The position numbers were made by a program, and so were the translations under genes. A stretch of DNA of 64,000 nucleotides from Paenibacillus lentus (GTDB lineage: Bacteria > Bacillota > Bacilli > Paenibacillales > Paenibacillaceae): positions 1 through 64,000 of the forward strand of contig NZ_CP034248.1 in NCBI RefSeq assembly GCF_003931855.1, read 5' to 3'. The notes under the pieces were generated by a model. The model saw only the letters and a program-made list of their open reading frames with translations. It did not search any database and was not told the origin of the DNA. This document shows positions 23,774 through 32,133 of the stretch, piece by piece; the first letter of the stretch is position 1, and every line of letters starts with the position of its first letter.

Positions 23774-24027
23774 TTGAACCCTTCTTGAACCCCAAAATTA
23801 TCAGTACAGTCAAGGACTTTGAATAAAAAAAGTTCAAGGTTCAAGATAAGTCTGATTTATTTTATAGGTCACAGGCTATGACTAGCTTAAAGTAAACAAT
23901 ATCTATAAAATAATAATATATAGAAAACCACCTTGAACCTTGAACCTTGAACTGTCGAATACATCATAAAAAAGCCCGACAGAATAAGGTTTTCGAATAG
24001 GTTCAAGATAGTGTTAATGGTTCAAGG
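23774..24027. repeat. Heptamer array B (GGTTCAA / TTGAACC), between repressor and integrase genes
   Basis: This 290-bp gap holds copies at 23774, 23785, 23832-23845 (two tandem), 23931-23952 (three tandem), 24000-24007 and 24019-24027, in both orientations. The tandem pair at 23832 and the inverted triplet at 23931 flank an AT-rich 85-bp spacer. This is the same architecture as array A. The sequence GTTCAAGGTTCAAGATAA occurs in both arrays. No ORF is visible. Confidence 0.9.
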
Positions 24028-24054
24028 TAAAGTTCAGATGAAAGGGATGATCGA

Positions 24055-24444
24055 GTGTTTGGACGTAAAAAGAAAGCCATTAAGGTGCAGCATTACGAAG
24101 GATTGAAGGACTTTATGCAGGACTTTCCTTGCACCATTGAAATGAATGATGAGCAGTTTGTAATTCAAAGAATTAAACCTGAAACAACTGTGAATCTTCC
24201 AATTGAACGAATTTTAGCTATTGACGCAATGGAAGAAGAAAGATTTATGCTTAAATATCATAACCATGAAACAAGCACTACAAAGGCAAAAGGAATTAAG
24301 AAATATTATTTAGTTGTTAGGTATCAAGATGTTGAAGGTACTGAACAATATTTAGCTTTTTGGGGAACTGCATCTGAATACGGTAAGTTTATTGAATTGC
24401 AAAAACGGAAGATGGATACACCTTCATCTAATTACTCTTTATAA
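24055..24444 (+). CDS. Hypothetical phage protein, possibly PH-like
   Basis: A 129-residue protein with a basic start (MFGRKKKAIK) and alternating strands ending in a helix (ASEYGKFIELQKRK). This pattern suggests a PH-like beta barrel, as in several proteins coded between repressor and integrase genes in Firmicute phages. AAAGGGATG precedes a GTG at 24055. It is probably a lysogenic-state gene. A terminator follows. Confidence 0.7.
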   Translation: MFGRKKKAIKVQHYEGLKDFMQDFPCTIEMNDEQFVIQRIKPETTVNLPIERILAIDAMEEERFMLKYHNHETSTTKAKGIKKYYLVVRYQDVEGTEQYLAFWGTASEYGKFIELQKRKMDTPSSNYSL

Positions 24445-24453
24445 GAAAATAAA

Positions 24454-24493
24454 AACAGCCCCCTTGTGCTGGTAACACAAAGGAACTGTTTTC
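24454..24493 (+). terminator. Terminator after the PH-like gene
   Basis: AACAG/CTGTT and CCTTGTG/CACAAAGG pair around a short loop, followed by TTTTC on the plus strand. It separates the PH-like gene from the integrase gene. Confidence 0.75.
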
Positions 24494-24513
24494 ATATAGA
24501 TACCCTCATTTCC

Positions 24514-24569
24514 CGAAAGGAAAATGATATAGTACCGTCACCAACCGTATTATATCATAATTCCTTTCG
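24514..24569. other. Long inverted repeat upstream of the integrase gene
   Basis: The arms CGAAAGGAA-TGATATA (24514-24531) and TATATCA-TTCCTTTCG (24551-24569) are matched with small gaps around a 19-base centre. The element lies 50 bp before the integrase start and spans the region where its promoter must be. An operator or integrase/Xis control site is a reasonable guess. Confidence 0.6.
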
Positions 24570-24620
24570 AGTTATAAGGGCATATTTGCAATGTCTAAAA
24601 ACTGAAAGGATTGTGATAGT

Positions 24621-25706
24621 ATGCCTGTTTACAAAGATGAAAAGCGTGGAACCTGGTATGCAAAATTTAATTATACTGATTGGACTGGTGTCATTAAGCA
24701 GAAGCTGAAGCGTGGATTCAAAACACAAAGAGAAGCGAAAGCTTATGAACGTGATTTCCTTTCTAAAGCTAACGCAGGCCCCGAAATGACCTTTGGTCAT
24801 TTGGTTGAATTGTACATGGAAGATTGTAAATCACGATTAAAACCAACCACTTATGAAAACAAAGAATATATAATCAATCTTAAAATTCTTCCTTATTTCA
24901 AAAACCTTCAGTTAAACGCTATTGAACCAGCAACCGTTCGAAAATGGCAAAATGAACTACTAACTGATGAAAACAATTATTCACAAACATATTTAAAAAC
25001 TGTCAATAACCAGTTATCAGCCATTTTCAATTTTGCAGTTAAATATTATAGACTACCTTCTAACCCTGCTCGTATTTGTGGAAGCATGGGGAAAAAGAAT
25101 GCAGATAGTATGCAGTTCTGGACATCAGAAGAATTCAATAAATTCATTTCTGAAGTTCATAAGGAAAGCGCACGAATCATGTTTGAAATCTTATTTTGGA
25201 CGGGCATTCGTTCAGGTGAATTATTAGCGCTCACTTCGAATGATTTTGACTTTGTGTCTTTAACAATAAGCGTAAACAAGAACTATGCCAGGCATCAAAA
25301 CCAAGACCTTATTCTTGAACCCAAAACGCCAAAAAGTAAGAGGATTATTACTATACCTCAATTCCTTGCCGACAAAGTTCAAGAATACATTTCAAAACTT
25401 TATGATTATGAACCCCATGAACGTCTATTTACATATACAAAGCACTATTTAAATCATGAAATGAAAAGAGGATGCGCAAAGTCAGGAATTAAGAAAATTA
25501 GAATTCATGACCTTCGCCATTCTCATGCTTCACTTTTAATTGAACTGGGTTTTTCCCCATTGTTGATTTCAGAAAGACTTGGGCATGAAAATATTGAAAC
25601 TACACTTCAGACCTATTCGCATTTATACCCTAACAAACATAGTGAAGTAGCGTCAAGACTTCAAAAATTGATGTTAGAAACCACAAATGATAATAGTGAA
25701 AAATAA
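24621..25706 (+). CDS. Phage tyrosine integrase
   Basis: A 361-residue site-specific recombinase. It has an AP2-like arm-binding N-terminus (GTWYAKFNYTDWTG near 12-25), a SAM-like core-binding domain (about 60-155) and a catalytic domain. The catalytic domain shows TGIRSGELLAL (Arg, near 195), HDLRHSHASLL (His and Arg, near 295), LGHENIETTLQTYSH (His and the nucleophile Tyr, near 332). GAAAGGATTGTGA precedes the ATG. Its position next to the 3' end of guaA fits integration there. An inverted repeat upstream may control it. Confidence 0.97.
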   Translation: MPVYKDEKRGTWYAKFNYTDWTGVIKQKLKRGFKTQREAKAYERDFLSKANAGPEMTFGHLVELYMEDCKSRLKPTTYENKEYIINLKILPYFKNLQLNAIEPATVRKWQNELLTDENNYSQTYLKTVNNQLSAIFNFAVKYYRLPSNPARICGSMGKKNADSMQFWTSEEFNKFISEVHKESARIMFEILFWTGIRSGELLALTSNDFDFVSLTISVNKNYARHQNQDLILEPKTPKSKRIITIPQFLADKVQEYISKLYDYEPHERLFTYTKHYLNHEMKRGCAKSGIKKIRIHDLRHSHASLLIELGFSPLLISERLGHENIETTLQTYSHLYPNKHSEVASRLQKLMLETTNDNSEK

Positions 25707-25743
25707 GAAGTGTATCATTTGTGTATCACCCAATAAATTTATT

Positions 25744-25778
25744 CCCTCTAAATCCTTGATTAACAAGGATTTAGAGGG
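25744..25778. terminator. Perfect bidirectional terminator between integrase and guaA
   Basis: CCCTCTAAATCCTTG and CAAGGATTTAGAGGG form a perfect 15-bp stem with loop ATTAA. ATTTTGTTT follows on the plus strand, so it ends the integrase message. The minus side has AATAAATTTATT and may weakly end guaA. Confidence 0.9.
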
Positions 25779-25788
25779 ATTTTGTTTA

Positions 25789-25800
25789 CTATTCCCACTC
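25789..25800. other. Probable prophage attachment core at the guaA 3' end
   Basis: The last codons of guaA, GAGTGGGAATAG on the minus strand, are the known insertion target of several mobile elements, which restore the stop codon. The integrase lies adjacent. The matching copy would be beyond position 1, so the exact core is not proven. Confidence 0.6.
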
Positions 25801-27327
25801 GATCGTAGCCGGTGGTTTGGAAGTAATGTCATACACAACGCGGTTGACGTTATCCACCTCATTGACGATCCGTACCGAGATCTTCTCGAGGATATCCCAA
25901 GGGATACGCGCCCAGTCGGCAGTCATGCCGTCAATGGAAGTGACTGCGCGGATGCCTACGGTGTAGGAATAAGTCCGGGCATCGCCCATGACTCCCACAC
26001 TCTTCATGTTCGGGAGAGCTGTGAAGTATTGCCAAATTTCACGATCAAGACCTGCTTTGGCAATCTCTTCGCGCAGAATGTAGTCGGAGTCGCGGACGAT
26101 TTTCAGCTTGTCCTCCGTAACTTCGCCCAATACGCGAATGGCGAGTCCCGGACCCGGGAACGGCTGTCTCCACACGATTTCCGATGGAAGCCCGCATTCC
26201 TCGCCAACTTTGCGTACCTCATCTTTGAATAGAGCCTTCAGCGGCTCCACCAGTTCGAATTTCATGTCTTCCGGCAGTCCGCCGACGTTATGGTGAGACT
26301 TGATCGTTTGAGCCGTCGCTGTACCGCTCTCCACAATATCTGTGTAAAGTGTACCTTGTGCTAAAAATGCGAAATCATCAAATTGCTTGGATTCTTCTTC
26401 GAACACATAAATAAACTCGTTACCGATAATTTTCCGTTTTTGCTCCGGATCATCGACGCCTGCCAGTTTAGACAGGAAGCGTTCGCGGGCATCGATTTTG
26501 ACGACCTTCATATCGAACTTGCCAACAAACGTCTCCATCACGCTTTCAGCCTCACCCTTGCGCAGCAGCCCATGATCAATGAACATGCAAGTCAGCTGAT
26601 CGCCTACCGCCTTATGGATAAGCATCGCCACAACGGAGGAATCAACACCGCCGCTCAGTGCACAGAGCACCTTCTTGTCGCCAACCTGTGTCCGAATATC
26701 CCGGATCGCATCCTCGATGAACGTCTCCATGCTCCAGTTGCCTTCGCATCCGCAAATTTCATATAGGAAATTACGGATCATTTCATTCCCATTTGCGGAG
26801 TGGCGTACCTCTGGATGGAACTGAACACCATACAATCGACGCTCCTTATTCGCGAATCCAGCGATTGGAGCATGCTCCGTAGAGGCATCCACAACAAATC
26901 CCTCCGGCAGCTCCACGACATGATCGCCATGGCTCATCCAAACGGTCTGCTTCGATTCCAGACCTTTTGTCAGCTCCGAATGCTCCGTAAAATTCACGTC
27001 CGCCTTGCCGTATTCGCGTTTTTCCGCACGTTCTACCTTGCCGCCAAGTTGATGGGCCATCAGCTGCATCCCATAGCAAATCCCAAAAATAGGCACCCCG
27101 AGATCATATATGGCAGTGTCAATTTGAGGTGCATTTTCTGCATACACACTGGATGGGCCTCCAGAGAACACGATGCCCTTAGGAGCTAGTTCCCGCAACC
27201 GTTCTGCCGAAGTGTTATATGGCAGCAATTCGCTATATACACCCAAATCACGAATTCTTCTTGCTATCAGCTGATTGTACTGCCCTCCAAAATCAAGAAC
27301 GACAATCAATTCATTTGGCTTATTCAT
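25789..27327 (-). CDS. guaA: GMP synthase (glutamine-hydrolysing)
   Basis: A 512-residue enzyme converting XMP to GMP with glutamine as amino donor. The N-terminal class I amidotransferase has the nucleophile Cys in GICYGMQ near residue 83 and His/Glu in [10 protein letters not shown] near 170. The ATP pyrophosphatase has the PP-loop [10 protein letters not shown] near 228. The C-terminal dimerisation domain ends [16 protein letters not shown] precedes the ATG. The length is normal and the prophage has left the coding region whole. Confidence 0.99.
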   Translation of the reverse strand: MNKPNELIVVLDFGGQYNQLIARRIRDLGVYSELLPYNTSAERLRELAPKGIVFSGGPSSVYAENAPQIDTAIYDLGVPIFGICYGMQLMAHQLGGKVERAEKREYGKADVNFTEHSELTKGLESKQTVWMSHGDHVVELPEGFVVDASTEHAPIAGFANKERRLYGVQFHPEVRHSANGNEMIRNFLYEICGCEGNWSMETFIEDAIRDIRTQVGDKKVLCALSGGVDSSVVAMLIHKAVGDQLTCMFIDHGLLRKGEAESVMETFVGKFDMKVVKIDARERFLSKLAGVDDPEQKRKIIGNEFIYVFEEESKQFDDFAFLAQGTLYTDIVESGTATAQTIKSHHNVGGLPEDMKFELVEPLKALFKDEVRKVGEECGLPSEIVWRQPFPGPGLAIRVLGEVTEDKLKIVRDSDYILREEIAKAGLDREIWQYFTALPNMKSVGVMGDARTYSYTVGIRAVTSIDGMTADWARIPWDILEKISVRIVNEVDNVNRVVYDITSKPPATIEWE

Positions 27328-27356
27328 TACCGAGCCTCCCTCAATTCATGAAACTA

Positions 27357-27386
27357 ATTATACGAAACGACAAAAGAAGTCGTCAA
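27357..27386 (-). promoter_or_regulatory. Sigma-A promoter of guaA
   Basis: On the minus strand TTGACG, an 18-base spacer and a perfect TATAAT precede guaA. Transcription would start about 20-25 bases before the guaA ribosome binding site. Confidence 0.8.
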
Positions 27387-27387
27387 G

Positions 27388-27400
27388 AAAGTTCGGAAGA
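27388..27400 (-). promoter_or_regulatory. PurBox-like site at guaA
   Basis: TCTTCCGAACTTT on the minus strand matches the Bacillus PurR box AWWWCCGAACWWT at 11 of 13 positions, with the CCGAAC core intact. It lies just upstream of the -35 element. No clear second inverted box is visible. Confidence 0.45.
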
Positions 27401-27404
27401 CATC

Positions 27405-29747
27405 TTATCCACGGCGTAGAGTTAAATTTCGACATAACTCCAGAAAATTTCGGCTGTTCATCCGGTCCGGTCTTAATCCCCCGTAATATAAGGTTTCCCA
27501 ATAACGAACAAACTCCTCCAATTTACTGAAATTCTCTATTCCTTCTGCAGCAAGTGAATCTAAATATTCTCTAGCAGTCATTCCCTCCGGTTTATATCCA
27601 TAAACCCGATACAGCTGCTGCCAAACCCGGTCTGCAGCATGCAGGAGCAGCCTCTGATCAGGGAAACTGCTTCGAGGCTGAGCCGTAATCCACCACAATA
27701 GAAATAAGTTTCGCCATATATAGACATTCCCAGCAACCCAAGTTACGATCCAAACCGCGGGCCAGACTGCAAGTAATGCCGCGGTCCATAAGACCGGCGC
27801 TTTAGCCACAAATCCCCTTAAAATGAGCACGCCCTGATCTGTAATAATTTTAATCGCCGTGGGGAGCCCCTCTAATCTTTGCCCAGCTTCCAAGAGCCAC
27901 GAACGAAGAAACCATAGACCTCCTGCCCCGTTTGCTGCCGATACGACAGACTCATAGCCTGGTGTTGGATCGAAGGAAACCCAGCCATGTCCCGGAAAAT
28001 AAACCTCTACCCAGGCGTGGGCATCCGCATATCTGACCGTGTATGAATTAGGTTCTTCCTTATTCCGTTCCCCTGGTGCAAATCCTTTGACCCAACGCGC
28101 GGGAATCTCGCTGCTGCGCAGTAATACAACCATGGCCGTGGAGAAATGGTCACAATAACCCTGGCGGTCAACAAACAGAAAGCGATCAACAAAATCCTCA
28201 TTTGTCGGCGGAATTGCTGAACTTAGATTGTAGGAATATTGCTGCTTCAAATAATTAGCGACGGCCATCGTTGCATCGTAACGATTATCCGTGTCTTGAA
28301 CAAGCAATTTGCCCAGATCTCGAACACGGTCAGGCAATCTCTCCGGAAGCTGGGTATACTCCTTCATGATAGATGCCGGATCATCGCCTTGCAGATGCCG
28401 CAAATGCCCACCAGCCGTCGGCAGCTGACTAATCGTTAACTCATAGCCTTGAACCCCAGTGGCTTGTTCCTGCTCAAATCGCCCTAACTGTCTTGCCTGC
28501 TCTAAATATATAGCACCCGTGCTCTGGTTTATACTAGCCTCGAAGGGGATGCTTTGGGCGTTGCGGGTGAAAACGCGGTCAACTTGTAACGGGATCCCCC
28601 CACTGAATAGTGGCAGCTTCCCAAAGATTGGCCGTTGAAACGTAATCGTTTGTCTTATCTTCATCCCATTCACGACTTCATCATCCTGAGGAAGCAGCGT
28701 TGCTTCATTCTCATGGCGTTCCTGAGTATTACCCTCTTTTGCGGGATTCAGCCAGCCTCGTCCGGTGTACAGGCTCTTGCTCTCACCGCGCCAATAGAGA
28801 GGCATAGGCGATTCCGCTGTAAAATATGTATCCCAGCGCAGCTCCAATGGCGCACCCAGTTCGCCATCGTCTCGCCCGTATCCGGATACGCTGGAGGAGG
28901 CAGTCCTGCTCGCTCCGACTGAGCTCGCCCCTTCAGACCAGCTTTGCAAACTCTTTACCAAGGCTTGCCAAGGCTGCTGCTGATTCGGCTGAATAGGCAG
29001 CACAATGCATAGTGCGACAGCCAAGATGACAATCCCCATGACCGTGAGTAGAGCAGCGGTAGTGTATGCTCGTCCACCTTGTCTTTTTCCAACCGGATTT
29101 GAATCCTTCGCCTTAACATAACCCTTCTCCCCAAGCTGCAGGGCAAACGTGTAGCACTGTATCCAAAGGCCGATACCTGCCGCGCGTACCAGATTGTAAA
29201 ATATCGGCGCATCAAATATCATCTCAATGATCAGCAAATATATAATCGTGACAGACAGAAAAAGAAGAATCGTTTGGCGTCCTACCGCCAGCATTTGAAC
29301 GGAAACGACTAGCAGCGCCCACCCGATAAGCAATAGCAGCATTCTTGATTCCGGGCTTGCCTCACTAAGCCTCCCCGTTTGAAATATCGTCACGATATCC
29401 TGAACGGCAATTTCTCCATATCCTTGAAACCAAGATATGCCTTCGTTCAAACCAAACAAATAAAAGAAAGTCACCCCGATTAACATCAATTGGAGCGCAG
29501 CTTGCAGCCAGGACCCAAGCCGCAGACTTCCTACCAGCAACAGTGCACCTGTCAAACATAAGAAAACATCAATAACCGTCCTCTCGTATTCGATGACAAT
29601 AGAGTAGAGAGGATACAAGCATTCCCCGAAAAGGGCAAACAAGAGCAATGATACTAGACTTCTGTGTATCCACAACCCGGCAGCCTCGCCTCTAGCAAGA
29701 CGAACCGAAGTATTAACGGATGGGTGTTCCAGGCTAGGCGATGACAT
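27405..29747 (-). CDS. Membrane transglutaminase-like protein (TgpA family)
   Basis: A 780-residue integral membrane protein. About six membrane segments lie within residues 28-250. An external transglutaminase core follows with the triad Cys532 (QGYCDHFS), His577 (ADAHAWVEV) and Asp593 (FDPTPG). A further membrane segment near 650 precedes a DUF4129-like tail. The protein is the third gene of a MoxR/DUF58/transglutaminase operon found in many bacteria. Its substrate is unknown, and a cell-surface protein cross-linking or cleavage role is the usual guess. It overlaps the DUF58 gene by 14 bases. Confidence 0.92.
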   Translation of the reverse strand: MSSPSLEHPSVNTSVRLARGEAAGLWIHRSLVSLLLFALFGECLYPLYSIVIEYERTVIDVFLCLTGALLLVGSLRLGSWLQAALQLMLIGVTFFYLFGLNEGISWFQGYGEIAVQDIVTIFQTGRLSEASPESRMLLLLIGWALLVVSVQMLAVGRQTILLFLSVTIIYLLIIEMIFDAPIFYNLVRAAGIGLWIQCYTFALQLGEKGYVKAKDSNPVGKRQGGRAYTTAALLTVMGIVILAVALCIVLPIQPNQQQPWQALVKSLQSWSEGASSVGASRTASSSVSGYGRDDGELGAPLELRWDTYFTAESPMPLYWRGESKSLYTGRGWLNPAKEGNTQERHENEATLLPQDDEVVNGMKIRQTITFQRPIFGKLPLFSGGIPLQVDRVFTRNAQSIPFEASINQSTGAIYLEQARQLGRFEQEQATGVQGYELTISQLPTAGGHLRHLQGDDPASIMKEYTQLPERLPDRVRDLGKLLVQDTDNRYDATMAVANYLKQQYSYNLSSAIPPTNEDFVDRFLFVDRQGYCDHFSTAMVVLLRSSEIPARWVKGFAPGERNKEEPNSYTVRYADAHAWVEVYFPGHGWVSFDPTPGYESVVSAANGAGGLWFLRSWLLEAGQRLEGLPTAIKIITDQGVLILRGFVAKAPVLWTAALLAVWPAVWIVTWVAGNVYIWRNLFLLWWITAQPRSSFPDQRLLLHAADRVWQQLYRVYGYKPEGMTAREYLDSLAAEGIENFSKLEEFVRYWETLYYGGLRPDRMNSRNFLELCRNLTLRRG

Positions 29748-31038
29748 GCTCTCTACCCCCGATCTCCGGATTCATCTCCGAGAAGGCGTAATCCGGTAGC
29801 GGGACGACATGAATTCCATGTGCCCTCAGCTCTGCTATTAAATGATTGGAGGTCTGGTTCGAGCCCACCGTCGTTACAGTTCTACCAGCAGTTGTGTCAG
29901 TAGTTCTATCCAAAGTTGTATCCGAAGTTGTATCCGTAACTGCATCAACAGCACACCACAACTCCAGCACAGCTCCGGCTTCGGCCATTTGCAGCAGCTT
30001 GGCGACGAGCGGTGAAGTCACGTAACCGGTAATCACCGTGACTCGCTGACCCTGGACAGTCCGGCTATTCCATAGCTCCCCAGTATGAGATGAAGGCAAG
30101 ATAGATTCTGCCTCAAGCTGAGTTTGAGCCAATAACTCAAGCCCCTTGTACAGCCCTTCTCGGCCGCTTAACTGCAAGGTATAGTCCCCCGGCCATAGTC
30201 GGAAATTAAACGTTTCCGCTTCAATGCTCTCACGATACAGCCAGGTCGCCGCCGCAGAGACGGAAATTTCAAATAGTTCCCAGGCCCGTTGCGGTTTATT
30301 CAAGTAAGACCTCTCATCCATATCAAGAAGCAGACACGAGGGTGGCTCGTATATTTCCTCCGGTGCACGCGATATTAACTCACCACGGCGAGCCGAGCTT
30401 TTCCAATGGATCATTTTGAACGGATCCCCATGTGCGTAAGCTCTTAAGCGGCTACCCCAAATTGGCACATTCCCCGCTGTTTCCATCGAGAGTTCGCCAC
30501 TGTCCTCCTCATCCCTCCCCTTGAACCCACCGAGGGTAGATATGCGGAGAGGCAGTGGTTGAACGAGAAGCTTATCATGGCTCTGAATAAATACACAGCG
30601 CTTAAACCATCCAAAAATATCCCCCCAAGCGATCCTTGTCATTCCTTCCCTGTAAACTCCCCTTGATACTTCACTTAGACGGTATGTGCCGCTATAGCTG
30701 CGTCTGAATCCAGTGAACAGCAGCTTGCCGCTTTCCTCCTCTTCACCCATCAAACGATCCTCCACCTGAATCCAGAGCGGAGGAAACCCACCAATCAGCC
30801 GCACATGAACCGTAACTTCAACATCCCCCCCATCAAAAGGGGAGAGCGGCGACCAGGTACGTTGCACAACGACTCTCTTTGGCCCGCAAAGCTGTATCAT
30901 GACGCCTATAATTGCAATGGACAGCGCCAGTAGGAAGAGGAATAATGAAGCTTTTCCCCCTTTCCAGACATACACAGCACCGAGAAAGCCAATGATCGGC
31001 ACGGCTGCAATCCAGCATTGAATACCTCTATTCATCAT
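29734..31038 (-). CDS. DUF58 domain protein
   Basis: A 434-residue protein with two N-terminal membrane segments (about 9-50). A beta-rich middle and the DUF58 signature follow (DPFKMIHWKSSARRGELISR and EIYEPPSCLLLDMDE, about 205-245). A Thr/Asp-rich linker (about 366-390) comes from a 12-bp tandem repeat. DUF58 proteins act with MoxR ATPases, probably as membrane-anchored partners with a vWA-like fold. The ATG at 31038 overlaps the MoxR stop codon. Confidence 0.92.
   Translation of the reverse strand: MMNRGIQCWIAAVPIIGFLGAVYVWKGGKASLFLFLLALSIAIIGVMIQLCGPKRVVVQRTWSPLSPFDGGDVEVTVHVRLIGGFPPLWIQVEDRLMGEEEESGKLLFTGFRRSYSGTYRLSEVSRGVYREGMTRIAWGDIFGWFKRCVFIQSHDKLLVQPLPLRISTLGGFKGRDEEDSGELSMETAGNVPIWGSRLRAYAHGDPFKMIHWKSSARRGELISRAPEEIYEPPSCLLLDMDERSYLNKPQRAWELFEISVSAAATWLYRESIEAETFNFRLWPGDYTLQLSGREGLYKGLELLAQTQLEAESILPSSHTGELWNSRTVQGQRVTVITGYVTSPLVAKLLQMAEAGAVLELWCAVDAVTDTTSDTTLDRTTDTTAGRTVTTVGSNQTSNHLIAELRAHGIHVVPLPDYAFSEMNPEIGGREHVIA
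29891..29950 (-). repeat. 12-bp tandem repeat inside the DUF58 gene
   Basis: Units of the form GTTGTATCCGAA begin at 29891, 29903, 29915, 29927 and, more diverged, 29939. On the coding strand they give the Thr/Asp-rich linker TDTTSDTTLDRTTDTT. The period preserves frame. Confidence 0.85.
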
Positions 31039-32003
31039 GACGATGCTCCCCGCTGCTGGAAAAACACGGGTACCGTCCCCTTCGACAACAGCTCTTCGAC
31101 CACACTTTCCCCGTTCAATCCTGCAAATTTCGCCTCAGGCTTCAGCATTAGCCGATGAGCCAAAACCGCCGCGCTTACCGCCTTAACATCATCAGGAATA
31201 ACGTACGAGCGCCCTTTGTAATAGGCCATAGCTTGAGACGCCCCCATCCAGGCCAAAGTTCCGCGGGGGCTGATTCCAAGCGCAAGCTGGGGATGATGTC
31301 GGGATGCATCGGCAATGGCTACTAAATATTGTTTAATCCGTTCATCAACGAGCACCTTTCTGACTTGTCGCTGCATCTTCGCCATTTCTTCAAGCAAAAG
31401 CACGGGACGCATATCCTCAACAGACAGATTCTCCTGCATACGCCCAAGCATTTCCACTTCTTGTTCAGGCTCCGGATAACCAAGAGCAATACGCATCAAA
31501 AATCGATCAAGCTGAGCTTCCGGTAATCTGTAGGTTCCTTCATAATCCAACGGATTCTGCGTGGCCAGCAGCAAAAAAGGCTTAGGCAACGGACGAGTTA
31601 TACCGTCCACCGTCACTTTGCGCTCCTCCATCGCCTCCAGCAAGGCGGATTGGGTTCGCGGAGCCGCGCGATTAATTTCGTCCGCAAGTACAACATGAGC
31701 CATAATCGGCCCGGAACGGAACTCGAATTGTCCTGTCTGGGGATGATATACCGACACACCAGTTACGTCGGACGGCATCAAATCTGATGTAAACTGAATA
31801 CGGCCGAACGATCCGCCGAGACAGGCTGCTAGCGTGCGTACCAGCAACGTTTTACCTACCCCGGGTACATCCTCAAGCAAAATATGCCCACCGTACAGCA
31901 TGCAGACGACAGCAAGCTCGATTTCCTTTCTTTTTCCTACAATTATGCTATCTACCCGGTTTACCAGCTTCCCGAGCAAGTCTGCTGAATAATGGTCTAT
32001 CAT
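31035..32003 (-). CDS. MoxR-family AAA+ ATPase
   Basis: A 322-residue AAA+ ATPase of the MoxR group. It has Walker A EDVPGVGKT near residue 44, Walker B VVLADEINRA near 105, sensor 1 ATQNP near 147, and the lid with ISPRGTLAW near 265. These ATPases act as chaperones for partners such as the adjacent DUF58 protein. A GGAGG site nine bases before the ATG at 32003 defines the start. The longest frame would add 35 unlikely residues. The three-gene operon is read MoxR, DUF58, transglutaminase. Confidence 0.95.
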   Translation of the reverse strand: MIDHYSADLLGKLVNRVDSIIVGKRKEIELAVVCMLYGGHILLEDVPGVGKTLLVRTLAACLGGSFGRIQFTSDLMPSDVTGVSVYHPQTGQFEFRSGPIMAHVVLADEINRAAPRTQSALLEAMEERKVTVDGITRPLPKPFLLLATQNPLDYEGTYRLPEAQLDRFLMRIALGYPEPEQEVEMLGRMQENLSVEDMRPVLLLEEMAKMQRQVRKVLVDERIKQYLVAIADASRHHPQLALGISPRGTLAWMGASQAMAYYKGRSYVIPDDVKAVSAAVLAHRLMLKPEAKFAGLNGESVVEELLSKGTVPVFFQQRGASS

Positions 32004-32133
32004 AATGTGATACCTCCATTTTCCGGTCGCTTTTCTACCAACATTGTGGCCAGAATCTACCGAAAATAGACATATGCGAGAGATACTATCGTAATCCGGG
32101 TATGACACGGCTTGGTATCAAGACAGAAATCGG

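Larger units (their letters stand above)
1..25788. mobile_element. Prophage (partial; distal end outside window)
   Basis: This AT-rich block carries a full early-to-head gene order: integrase, CI-like repressor with divergent Cro-like gene, replication and recombination genes, late regulator, terminase, portal, minor head protein, scaffold, capsid and connectors. It stops at the 3' end of guaA, where base composition changes to that of the host. The window begins inside the head-tail connector genes, so tail, lysis and the second attachment site are not visible. Head genes resemble the PBSX/skin and SPP1 style of Firmicute phages. No broken genes were seen among the modules, so it may be intact. 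Confidence 0.95.

Noticed and set aside
23774..24027. Heptamer repeats as a possible CRISPR array
   Set aside because: The repeats are only seven bases long, irregularly spaced and in both orientations, with no uniform spacers and no cas genes.
25687..26232. Plus-strand ORF across the guaA 3' end
   Set aside because: It runs antisense to guaA and through the terminator and attachment region. It has no coding pattern of its own.
27328..27404. Purine riboswitch before guaA
   Set aside because: The 77-bp gap is too short and shows only a promoter and a PurBox-like sequence, with no aptamer-like stems.
32004..32108. 35-residue N-terminal extension of the MoxR ATPase
   Set aside because: A GGAGG site lies directly before the ATG at 32003, and the extension has no family similarity.
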